Shown: positions 1-5,693 of the stretch, piece by piece
Position numbering within the stretch: position 1 is the first letter of the stretch
How the letters are laid out: the number at the start of each line of letters is the position of its first letter
Source: an uncultured bacterium
GTDB lineage: Bacteria > Cyanobacteriota > Vampirovibrionia > Gastranaerophilales > Gastranaerophilaceae
NCBI GenBank assembly: GCA_902782905.1
Contig: CACZPB010000189.1
Location: 1 to 7,455, forward strand
Direction of reading: 5' to 3'
DNA: 7,455 bases
Notes under the pieces: model-generated
What the model was told of the DNA's origin: nothing
Database searches by the model: none
The model's input: the letters and a program-made list of their open reading frames with translations, nothing else
Position numbers and translations under genes: made by a program

Positions 1-114
1 GATTATTTTAACGTTATAATGTGCGATATTTTGTTTTATCTCGTCAAGGTTGCGTTTCACCAACGAGCTATCGATTACTATATCTTCGCCCCAGCTTTGT
101 GATGGTATCAACAT
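1..114 (-). CDS. N-terminal fragment of an unidentified protein, possibly alanine-racemase-like
   Basis: An open frame runs leftward from an ATG at 112-114 off the left edge, giving 38 residues with no stop. It begins MLIPSQSWGEDIVIDSS and ends NVKII at the edge. A purine-rich AGGTCAGGGG lies just upstream of the ATG and a candidate promoter lies at 134-162, which supports a real start. The spacing W-x-E-x-x-x-I-D then N, followed by a helix and a short strand, resembles the first strand and helix of alanine-racemase-fold PLP enzymes, in which the pattern W-x-E-I-D-x(6)-N is common. The PLP lysine and the rest of the barrel lie outside the window, so the family is a guess. It lies beyond the flagellar cluster and has its own promoter, so it is probably a separate transcription unit. 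Confidence 0.6.
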   Translation of the reverse strand, partial: MLIPSQSWGEDIVIDSSLVKRNLDEIKQNIAHYNVKII

Positions 115-133
115 TTCCCCTGACCTCTATTGT

Positions 134-162
134 ATTATATACTACATCTCATGAGGTGTACA
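134..162 (-). promoter_or_regulatory. Candidate sigma-70-type promoter with near-palindromic spacer
   Basis: Read on the minus strand, TGTACA (157-162) and TATAAT (134-139) are separated by exactly 17 bases, about 20 bases ahead of the ATG at 114. The -10 box is consensus and the -35 box matches at four of six positions. The spacer carries an 18-base near-palindrome at 143-160 (TACA-x-CTCATGAG-x-TGTA, one mismatched pair). A palindrome there is well placed for a repressor operator, though no regulator can be named. Confidence 0.5.
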
Positions 163-194
163 AATACTTGTTTGTAACAACTTTTTGAGATTTT

Positions 195-238
195 TAAATC
201 ATGCCGAAACCCATGATTTACATGGTTTTCGACCATGT
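195..238. repeat. Two adjoining hairpins in the intergenic region
   Basis: TAAATCATG (195-203) pairs perfectly with CATGATTTA (212-220) across an 8-base loop. Immediately after, ACATGGT (220-226) pairs with ACCATGT (232-238) across a 5-base loop. Neither stem is followed by a T run on either strand, so they are not ordinary intrinsic terminators. They lie 80-125 bases upstream of the leftward gene at 114 and could be protein-binding palindromes or part of a small RNA. The function is unknown. Confidence 0.45.
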
Positions 239-243
239 CCGAA

Positions 244-280
244 TTGTTAAGTTTTGTTAAGTTTCGCCGTTTTTGTTAAG
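244..280. repeat. Three direct repeats of TTGTTAAG on the same helical face
   Basis: Exact copies of TTGTTAAG start at 244, 254 and 273, so the spacings are 10 and 19 bases, close to one and two DNA turns. On the minus strand they read CTTAACAA. This resembles Pho-box half sites (TTAACA-type in Bacillus, CTTAAC-type in Cyanobacteria), but those usually repeat every 11 bases. The array ends more than 100 bases upstream of the inferred leftward start site, farther than a classical Pho box. It is best described as a candidate binding array for an unknown regulator. Confidence 0.4.
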
Positions 281-310
281 AACTTGACATGAATTATCAT
301 GCTCTTGTAC

Positions 311-331
311 AAAAAAGGCATGCCCTTTTTT
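311..331. terminator. Possible bidirectional intrinsic terminator, AT-rich stem
   Basis: Six A and GG (311-318) pair with CC and six T (324-331) across a CATGC loop, giving an 8-bp A-stem-T structure that could act on either strand. It lies about 80 bases past the flgE stop and would terminate the leftward hook operon. The stem has only two G-C pairs, so it is probably weak on its own. Confidence 0.4.
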
Positions 332-340
332 AAATGAAGA

Positions 341-401
341 AGTGAATCGGTGATTAAGTGAATATGAAATATAATTCTTTATCACTCAATCACGCATCAC
401 T
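341..401. repeat. Long imperfect inverted repeat just downstream of flgE
   Basis: Arms at 341-361 and 382-401 are near reverse complements: a 12-bp inner stem with one G-T wobble, a small internal loop, then a 5-bp outer stem, closed by about 20 AT-rich bases. In the leftward transcript the structure starts about 10 bases after the flgE stop. The arms are built of GTGA/TCAC words spaced 7-9 bases apart. It could protect the 3' end of the hook mRNA, work with the hairpin at 311-331 in termination, or be a copy of a dispersed repeat. Confidence 0.5.
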
Positions 402-411
402 TTTTATCTTA

Positions 412-1725
412 CTATTGTCCTAAGTATGAAAGAATTTCCATTACAGAGCTTGCTGTTGAGAATACACGTGAGTTCATCTGGATCATTCTTTGAGCAGAAA
501 TCATGTTTGATAGCTCATGTGCAATATCAACGTTAGACTCTTCGTATCCGCCGGATTCAATAGGTCCGAATGCCATTTCTCCAGCCATACCGTAGAAAAT
601 ATCACCTGTGTCAGGTCCCCATTTCCAAAGGTTATTATTGAGAGAAATCAGACCTTCTTGGTTAACCATTGTTGCAAGTTCAATTGCAAAGTTTGCGTTT
701 GCTATTGCAGAACCTGTCGCTTTTACATCATCTCCTGTCATAACAACGCCTTCCGGAGATGTATATTTCCACTTGAGCGTTCCTGCGTCATCAACATATT
801 GAGTTAAAATAGAACCGTTATTGTATGTTGCAATCACAATTCCGTTTTCGTCTATTGCAGTATCGCTCAATGAAACTGAATTTTTATCGTTGTAGTTTAC
901 AACATCTAAGATTTTAACCGTTTTGTTTAAAATTTTAGAATTAGGATTTGTTGTGCTTATTCCAGTTTGACTCAGGAAGTTACTTGTTGTACCGTCTGCC
1001 ACAAATTCATCAATTGTTCCGGTATAGCCTATTGTACCATCTCCGTTATCGACAAATGATACACCTGAAATGCTGCCCATCGCACCATTAAAATCACTAA
1101 TCATTTGAGAAACTGTTGTTGAACCGCCATTAACAGGCAAATCTGCGTAATCAGTACCAACTCTGATTCTTACTACACCTGATGTAATACTTGCATTATT
1201 AAGTTGTGAAAGAGTTTTGCTGCCTAAACTGGTATCACCGCTTTCTTCGGCAAGTATATTTTTAGGAATACTGACAGTCTTATCAGAACCTGAATTTGAA
1301 TAAGTTGATGTTGCACCCATAACCTTCATACCGCTTTGTGTTACAAGATTACCTGCCGAGTCGATATTAAAAACACCGTCTCTTGTAAAATATTTTGAGC
1401 CGTCTGCATCTTGAACAACATAGAAACCGGTACCTGAAATCATAGTATCGAGGTCTCTGCCTGTTGCAACAAAAGTACCTGCTTCAAAATTTCTTTGAAT
1501 ACCGCCGATTTTTACACCCAAGCCTATTTGTTTAGGGTTAGTACCGCCGCCATCCTTTGTTGCGGCACTTCCGTAAGACAGGTTGTGTGAGTATAGCGTT
1601 TCAAATGTCATATTTGCCGATTTGTACGCTACGGTGTTAATGTTTGCAACGTTATGCGCAATAACGTTAATTTGAGATTGTCCGGCATTAATACCGGTGC
1701 TTGATGTGTGTAAAGCTTGTGACAT
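412..1725 (-). CDS. flgE: Flagellar hook protein FlgE
   Basis: The 437-residue product is the structural subunit of the extracellular hook, the joint between basal body and filament, exported by the flagellar type III system without a cleaved signal peptide. Residues about 5-45 form the rod/hook N-terminal motif (INVIAHNVANINTVAYKSA). The GTGFYVV stretch followed by FTRDG is typical of the first globular hook domain. A later IVIATYNNG matches the G-x-x-x-A-x-YsNG segment of hook proteins. The C-terminus carries EESNVDIAHELSNMI followed by SAQRM, the paired coiled-coil end of the family. Length is close to the usual 400-440. AGGAG lies 9 bases before the ATG. It is the last gene of the fliJ-fliK-flgD-flgE unit, 39 bases after flgD. 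FlgF/FlgG rod proteins share both ends but are about 260 residues, so FlgE fits better. Confidence 0.93.
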   Translation of the reverse strand: MSQALHTSSTGINAGQSQINVIAHNVANINTVAYKSANMTFETLYSHNLSYGSAATKDGGGTNPKQIGLGVKIGGIQRNFEAGTFVATGRDLDTMISGTGFYVVQDADGSKYFTRDGVFNIDSAGNLVTQSGMKVMGATSTYSNSGSDKTVSIPKNILAEESGDTSLGSKTLSQLNNASITSGVVRIRVGTDYADLPVNGGSTTVSQMISDFNGAMGSISGVSFVDNGDGTIGYTGTIDEFVADGTTSNFLSQTGISTTNPNSKILNKTVKILDVVNYNDKNSVSLSDTAIDENGIVIATYNNGSILTQYVDDAGTLKWKYTSPEGVVMTGDDVKATGSAIANANFAIELATMVNQEGLISLNNNLWKWGPDTGDIFYGMAGEMAFGPIESGGYEESNVDIAHELSNMISAQRMIQMNSRVFSTASSVMEILSYLGQ

Positions 1726-1764
1726 CTATATTTTCTCCTCTTAAGTCTGGTATTTTATTAAAAT

Positions 1765-2241
1765 TTATTTTTCTCTTATTGATACTACATTCGCTATTGA
1801 GTAGTACTTATCCCCAATTTTTATCTTTCCTGTTCCGTCTTCAAAGCTTGCTTCCGAAACGGTACCTGTTATTGTATTAGTTTTTGTTTCGTCATTTTCA
1901 TCAGGAATTTTTAGAGTTACATCCTTGCCAATCATCGCAAGTGTCTGACTGATTTCCGAATTCAAATTCATATCTTCATACATTGAAGTAATATAGTTAG
2001 CGCAATTTGCTAAGCCTGTATTCATCTGTGACATTTGCTCCAAAGATGAGTATTGAGCCAATTGCGACAACCACTCGGTATTATCTGTAGGCTCCGTTGG
2101 GTCTTGATTTTCCAACTGTTTTAACATCAATGTCAAAAACATGTTGCTGTCATTCTTCATACCCGTAGTACGTTCTTGTTGATTTTGTTGAAATGCGGTT
2201 TCATTTCTCATTGCTGTTATTTGGCTTGTTACTGCTGACAT
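1765..2241 (-). CDS. flgD: Flagellar hook assembly scaffold FlgD
   Basis: A 158-residue hook cap protein that sits at the tip of the growing hook and directs FlgE polymerisation. Residues about 30-75 carry the family signature: FLTLMLKQLENQDPTEPTDN, then a segment containing LAQYSSLEQM. The C-terminal part (about residues 95-158) is beta-rich, with GKDVTLKI, a TITGTVSEASF segment and a closing IANVVSI, which fits the small SH3/Tudor-like FlgD fold. The inserted Ig-like domain of the enterobacterial 220-230-residue proteins is absent, so this is the short form also seen in Bacillus. GGAG lies 8 bases before the ATG. It sits 19 bases after fliK and immediately before the FlgE subunit it chaperones into the hook. 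Confidence 0.94.
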   Translation of the reverse strand: MSAVTSQITAMRNETAFQQNQQERTTGMKNDSNMFLTLMLKQLENQDPTEPTDNTEWLSQLAQYSSLEQMSQMNTGLANCANYITSMYEDMNLNSEISQTLAMIGKDVTLKIPDENDETKTNTITGTVSEASFEDGTGKIKIGDKYYSIANVVSIREK

Positions 2242-2260
2242 AACCTTCTCTCCCCTTATA

Positions 2261-3598
2261 TTAATTCTTGTTATTTATATCAAACATTGTTTGTTCAAAT
2301 TGCTTTTCATCGTCCTTTTGCCTTCTTGAACCTTGCTGTTTGTTTCCTCCCCTTGAGCCTTCCTGTTCAGTCCAATCAAAATACGACTTGCCTTCTTCTG
2401 TCTCGCTAAGTTTGACTGTTACATTGTCTACACTGACTCCATGCGCCAAAAGGCTTTCCCTAAGTCCGGTTAGCCCCTTCATCAATATATCTCTCGCCTC
2501 TGGCGTGTTTACAGTGAATTGAGCCGACAGCCCATCCTTTGTATTTAGAATTTGCAAGGCAACCTTGCCTAATGTCCCTGGATTAAGTACAATATTAACC
2601 TTTGTGCCATTGTACATACCTTCCATTTGTTTTGTTATTTGTTCAATAATTTTGCTAGGACTAACTTCTGTCGGTGCTTTTTGTGCCTGAACAGTCGATA
2701 GAACTTCTATCCGTCCGCTTACACTGTTATTTACTCCATCACTATGAATCATGGCTTTAACAGCTTGTTCCTGAGGCGATTGATTGTTCATAAAATTATT
2801 AGAACCGTTTTCAGTGCTTGAATCTTGTGTTTCAACCGTTTCTATCTGTAAATCTTCAACTATTTTTTCGCTAACCAAATCGTTTAGCTTTGTACCTGCC
2901 GCGTTTTTGGAACTACTTGGTTTATCTACAGTATCGAGGAGCACCGCTCCTTTTTCACTTTTTTGCAGACTATTTTCAAACTGCTTTGATGACGGAACAA
3001 CATCTTTGTTGTTTTTAAGGGCTCCGTCATTATTTTGACTGTTTTCATCTGCTTGTTCTTCGTCTTTGAACGAATGCTTTTGAAGTTGTGATTGCAGCAT
3101 CATAGCTGCAGCCGGATTTTCAAGGGACTGGTGGTAAATAATTTCTTTGTTCATTGTTGGATCCTCGTCTTGGGTGATAGCGTCTTCTTGTGAGTTGTTG
3201 TCTTGTGTGTCATCTTCACTGTCTGTTTCATCAGTTTCAGAAGATGTCGTTTCTTCAGTATTTTCTATTGTTTCTTGGATAAGTGTAATATCTATAGCTG
3301 CCTCTGCAGCAGCTTCTGTCGCTGCATCATTTATAACCGTATTTATATTCTCCGGCTGAACCGTATTTTGTTGTTTTATATCGCCCAAAGTTTTTAAATC
3401 TTTATTTGTATCATTAGCCTCTTGCTCATTTTGAGTATCATTTTGGGTATCATTTTGGGTATTATTTTTGGTGTCATCTTGCGTTTTTCCCTGCAAGATT
3501 TGCGCAAAGTCAATCAAAGCACCTTTGTCCGTACCTTTTAGTTCAGATACGGGTTGTTCTATATTAATATTCAAATTGTTTAAAAGTGCTTGTGTCAT
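2261..3598 (-). CDS. fliK: Flagellar hook-length control protein FliK
   Basis: A 445-residue secreted ruler that measures the hook and, through its C-terminal domain, switches the export gate from hook to filament substrates. Residues about 1-310 are low-complexity and rich in Asp, Glu, Asn, Gln and Thr, as expected for an extended ruler. They include four-residue NDTQ-type repeats around residues 41-57, encoded by a 12-base tandem repeat. Residues about 313-399 form the conserved Flg_hook domain: VNIVLNPGTLGKVALQI, then an amphipathic helix containing LTGLRESLLAHG and the closing strand VDNVTVKL. A charged, Gln-rich tail of about 46 residues follows. The ATG directly abuts the fliJ stop with no spacer, and GAGG lies inside the end of fliJ, so translation is probably coupled. 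Ruler length usually scales with hook length. Confidence 0.9.
   Translation of the reverse strand: MTQALLNNLNINIEQPVSELKGTDKGALIDFAQILQGKTQDDTKNNTQNDTQNDTQNEQEANDTNKDLKTLGDIKQQNTVQPENINTVINDAATEAAAEAAIDITLIQETIENTEETTSSETDETDSEDDTQDNNSQEDAITQDEDPTMNKEIIYHQSLENPAAAMMLQSQLQKHSFKDEEQADENSQNNDGALKNNKDVVPSSKQFENSLQKSEKGAVLLDTVDKPSSSKNAAGTKLNDLVSEKIVEDLQIETVETQDSSTENGSNNFMNNQSPQEQAVKAMIHSDGVNNSVSGRIEVLSTVQAQKAPTEVSPSKIIEQITKQMEGMYNGTKVNIVLNPGTLGKVALQILNTKDGLSAQFTVNTPEARDILMKGLTGLRESLLAHGVSVDNVTVKLSETEEGKSYFDWTEQEGSRGGNKQQGSRRQKDDEKQFEQTMFDINNKN
3429..3476 (-). repeat. 12-base tandem repeat within fliK
   Basis: Four successive 12-base units (3429, 3441, 3453, 3465), related to TTTTGGGTATCA on the plus strand, encode the in-frame DTQN/DTKN repeat of the FliK ruler. 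The middle units are near-identical and the outer ones have drifted. Because the unit is a multiple of three, gain or loss of copies would change ruler length without a frameshift. Confidence 0.8.
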
Positions 3599-4042
3599 CT
3601 AGTTAAACCTAAACCTCGCGGATGTTATGTCATCAATTTCTTTTGCTTCTGCTTGCAGAAATTCTTTGTAGTATTCTTTTTCTTGCTTTTCTTTCAACCT
3701 TCTCAGAACTTCTACTTTTTGGTGAGCTTCTGTTACTTCTTGCTGTTTTCGCTTTAGTATGGCTTCTGTATTTGCAATTACTCTTTCTTGGTTTCTTGCA
3801 TCCGTTATAAGCCTGATACCGTAATCTCTATGGGATTCTATTTGCTGAATATCAATATTTTCAGATGTACAGAGAGCTTCAAGCTCACTTTTGTTTGCTT
3901 CTTGGGCGTTTTCGATATTTTGAAGCTTTTCTCTTTGAGAGTTTAGTGCGGCTAAAATTCTTGCCATTTCCATTTGCCGTTCTTCTAGCTCTTTTTCACG
4001 CATGTCAAGTACAACTTGCATACGGAATCTAAATTTTTTCAA
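3599..4042 (-). CDS. fliJ: Flagellar export chaperone FliJ
   Basis: A small soluble coiled-coil protein of the flagellar type III export apparatus. Family members bind the FliI ATPase ring centrally and help couple it to the export gate. The product is almost wholly helical and charged: it begins MKKFRFRMQVVLDMREKE, matching the common [KR]-F-x-F-x-L-Q-x-[VL]-L start of FliJ. It continues as two long heptad-rich helices and ends in a KEKQEKEYYKEF-type helix. The start chosen is TTG at 4040-4042, giving 147 residues, because GAGG (4051-4054) lies 8 bases upstream and the N-terminus then matches the family. The longer frame from TTG at 4060 adds six residues but has its GAGG 13 bases away. An in-frame ATG at codon 8 would remove the conserved start. 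It is the first gene of the hook unit and abuts fliK. Confidence 0.87.
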   Translation of the reverse strand: MKKFRFRMQVVLDMREKELEERQMEMARILAALNSQREKLQNIENAQEANKSELEALCTSENIDIQQIESHRDYGIRLITDARNQERVIANTEAILKRKQQEVTEAHQKVEVLRRLKEKQEKEYYKEFLQAEAKEIDDITSARFRFN

Positions 4043-4050
4043 TTTACCTA

Positions 4051-4054
4051 CCTC
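4051..4054 (-). promoter_or_regulatory. Ribosome binding site deciding the fliJ TTG start
   Basis: On the minus strand GAGG, followed by TAGGTAAA and TTG, gives an 8-base spacer to the start at 4042. This favours the internal TTG over the TTG at 4060. An ATG at 4066-4068 is in another frame and meets a stop within seven codons. Confidence 0.6.
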
Positions 4055-4088
4055 GTCCAAGGGTACATTAGTACCTCTAATACTTTAA

Positions 4089-4118
4089 TTTATAAGTGGC
4101 ATGCAAATCATCATACAA
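4089..4118 (-). promoter_or_regulatory. Candidate promoter of the fliJ-flgE unit with overlapping palindrome
   Basis: On the minus strand TTGTAT (4113-4118) and TATAAA (4089-4094) are 18 bases apart, putting a start site near 4082 and a leader of about 40 bases before fliJ. A 6-bp-arm palindrome, TCATAC-AAAC-GTATGA (4111-4126), overlaps the -35 box and could be an operator. I found no match to the flagellar sigma-28 pattern or to a sigma-54 -24/-12 pair here. The hook genes might instead be read through from surE. Confidence 0.35.
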
Positions 4119-4150
4119 ACGTATGAAATGTTATTATTTATAATTAACAA

Positions 4151-4942
4151 TTAAAACCAATTACAAATGTCTTCCTGACAAAGAGAAGCTTCCAAATCGT
4201 CCATAATGTTGCGTCTTGTCATCTCGTATGTCACTGGGGTAATTGAAATCATGTTGTTACGAACAGCTGCAATATCTGTAGATGCGGTCTCCGGCTCCGT
4301 AATCAGCTCTCCTGCCATCCAATAATAAACTTTTCCTCTTGGGTCAATTCGCTTTTCATAATCATCAGTAAACATTCTGCTTCCGAGCTCGGTTATAGCA
4401 ATTCCTGCAATATCTTCTTTTTCAAGCCCAGGGATATTTACGTTTAATATCGTTTTAGGAGGTATTTTATACGTTTCAAGCCTGTTCAAAAGTTCTGCAA
4501 TAAAACTTGCAGCAAACTTAAAATCTTCATACTCGCTTTTCAAACTTGCAAGTGAAGTCGCAATACTTTGATATCCCATCATAGCGCCTTCCATTGCACA
4601 ACTTACTGTTCCAGAGTATAGAATATCTGCACCCAGATTTGGACCATGATTTATACCCGAAATTACCAAATCAGGCTTTTCATCCTCAGATAAAATTGCA
4701 TTAATCCCGAGTTTTACACAATCCCCCGGAGTACCTGTAGTCATCCAGCATCGCTTTGCTCCATACTTTGGGTCTACCTCTTCCACCCTGAGCGGCGTAT
4801 GCAGAGTAAGCGAATGCCCCGCTGCACTTCTTTCTCTGTCCGGTGCAACCACATAAACATCATGACATGGAGAAAGTGCTTCTATTAATGCTCTTATACC
4901 GTTTGATAAAATTCCGTCGTCGTTTGAAATAAGTATTTTCAT
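4151..4942 (-). CDS. surE: 5'/3'-nucleotidase SurE
   Basis: A 263-residue metal-dependent phosphatase that dephosphorylates nucleoside 5'- and 3'-monophosphates, and short polyphosphate in some members. It is cytosolic and linked to nucleotide salvage and stationary-phase survival. The N-terminus MKILISNDDG carries the metal-binding Asp pair (D8, D9). S39 in the APDRERSAAGHS segment and N98 in SGINHGPNLGAD complete the active site known from Thermotoga and E. coli SurE. YSGTVSCAMEGA follows as in the family, and the length is typical (250-265). The ATG has AAGGAA upstream and a well-spaced promoter at 4970-4998. It is divergent from rubrerythrin and 108 bases ahead of the flagellar unit. surE often neighbours pcm or nlpD elsewhere, so its place upstream of hook genes is likely positional rather than functional. 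Confidence 0.97.
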   Translation of the reverse strand: MKILISNDDGILSNGIRALIEALSPCHDVYVVAPDRERSAAGHSLTLHTPLRVEEVDPKYGAKRCWMTTGTPGDCVKLGINAILSEDEKPDLVISGINHGPNLGADILYSGTVSCAMEGAMMGYQSIATSLASLKSEYEDFKFAASFIAELLNRLETYKIPPKTILNVNIPGLEKEDIAGIAITELGSRMFTDDYEKRIDPRGKVYYWMAGELITEPETASTDIAAVRNNMISITPVTYEMTRRNIMDDLEASLCQEDICNWF

Positions 4943-4969
4943 AAAATTTCCTTACAAATCTATATTGTT

Positions 4970-4998
4970 TTTATACCAAAAAGTTGTATGAGTGTAAA
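4970..4998 (-). promoter_or_regulatory. Sigma-70-type promoter of surE
   Basis: On the minus strand TTTACA (4993-4998) and TATAAA (4970-4975) are exactly 17 bases apart, each matching consensus at five of six positions. The start site would be near 4963, leaving about 20 bases of leader that hold the AAGGAA ribosome site. Confidence 0.65.
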
Positions 4999-5044
4999 TT
5001 ATCTTAATATCCACTTGTCGGATAAATTTTTGAATTTTTGTTTA

Positions 5045-5063
5045 TATAATTTGCAAAAAGGAG
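5045..5063 (+). promoter_or_regulatory. Rubrerythrin -10 box and ribosome binding site
   Basis: A consensus TATAAT (5045-5050) precedes AAAGGAG (5057-5063), which lies 7 bases before the ATG. No good -35 box sits 16-18 bases upstream, so the promoter may need an activator. I found no convincing PerR-type or Fur-type palindrome. The leader would be very short, about 13 bases. Confidence 0.4.
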
Positions 5064-5070
5064 CTAATTT

Positions 5071-5640
5071 ATGAAATTTGAAAATTCTGAAACCCGCCAA
5101 TGTTTGATTAACGCTTTTGTTGGTGAATCACAAGCAAGAAACAGATACTCGTTTTACGCAAAAGCAGCAAAAAACGAAGGATATATTCAAATATCGGAAA
5201 TCTTTGAAGAAACAGCAGAAAATGAGCGTGAACATGCAAAATTATTTTACAAATGTATTCCAAACGGAGCATATACGCCAAACGCGATTTATCCCTTCTT
5301 TTTTGGGACAACTGTTGAGAATCTTCACTCAGCATACTTAGGCGAAAAAGATGAATGGGAAAATGTTTATAAATACTCAGCACAAATTGCAAAATCAGAA
5401 GGATTTGATAAAATATCACAATTGTTTGCAAATATTTCTGAAATAGAGAAACGCCATTCCCATAGATTCTTGATGCTTGAAGATGAGCTCAAAAACGGAA
5501 CGTTATTCAAAAAAGAAGAAACAGCCCAGTGGGTTTGTACAAAGTGCGGTCACACACATATCGGCAAAGAGGCACCTTGCAAATGCCCTGTGTGTGAGCA
5601 TGAACAAGGATATTTCAAGCTATTTATAGAAAAATATTAA
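5071..5640 (+). CDS. rbr: Rubrerythrin
   Basis: A 189-residue non-haem diiron peroxidase that reduces hydrogen peroxide to water in the cytosol of anaerobes, taking electrons from rubredoxin or an NAD(P)H reductase. Residues 1-140 form the four-helix ferritin-like domain with the diiron ligands: E19 (GESQARNRY), E52 and H55 (ENEREH), the E92/E95 pair (LGEKDEW), and E126 with H129 (EIEKRH). Residues 154-182 form the C-terminal rubredoxin-like Fe(Cys)4 site, C156-x2-C159G and C172PVC175, with the usual closing GYF. C170 is an extra cysteine. Length matches the 190-residue standard and nothing is missing. GGAG lies 7 bases before the ATG. It is divergent from surE and stands alone, with a perfect hairpin right after its stop. 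Confidence 0.97.
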   Translation: MKFENSETRQCLINAFVGESQARNRYSFYAKAAKNEGYIQISEIFEETAENEREHAKLFYKCIPNGAYTPNAIYPFFFGTTVENLHSAYLGEKDEWENVYKYSAQIAKSEGFDKISQLFANISEIEKRHSHRFLMLEDELKNGTLFKKEETAQWVCTKCGHTHIGKEAPCKCPVCEHEQGYFKLFIEKY

Positions 5641-5644
5641 AACA

Positions 5645-5675
5645 GTAAGGGCGGAAGCAAAGCTTCCGCCCTTAC
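5645..5675. terminator. Perfect 14-bp hairpin between convergent genes
   Basis: GTAAGGGCGGAAGC (5645-5658) pairs perfectly with 5662-5675 across an AAA loop, five bases past the rubrerythrin stop and 19 bases from the end of the opposing gene. There is no real T run on the rubrerythrin side, and on the minus strand only TGTTTTAATATTTTT follows. It is probably a shared terminator or an mRNA-end stabiliser. It is more GC-rich than its surroundings, so it may also be a repeat element. Confidence 0.65.
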
Positions 5676-5693
5676 TTCACAAACTTTAAATAC

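Noticed and set aside
115..411. Replication origin or CRISPR-like array in the repeat-bearing intergenic region
   Set aside because: No DnaA boxes (TTATCCACA-like) and no dnaA or repA gene are present. The repeats are 8 bases with 2- and 11-base gaps, too short for CRISPR, and no cas gene is nearby.
364..423. 19-codon rightward frame overlapping the end of flgE
   Set aside because: It has no ribosome site, lies across the inverted repeat and overlaps the flgE terminus antisense.
5001..5033. Possible inverted repeat TTATC/GATAA between the surE and rubrerythrin promoters
   Set aside because: The arms pair over only about five bases with imperfect flanks in AT-rich DNA, so it could easily be chance.
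5108..5431. 107-codon leftward frame inside rubrerythrin
   Set aside because: It is fully overlapped by an unmistakable rubrerythrin on the other strand and is a shadow frame rich in Leu, Phe and Ile.
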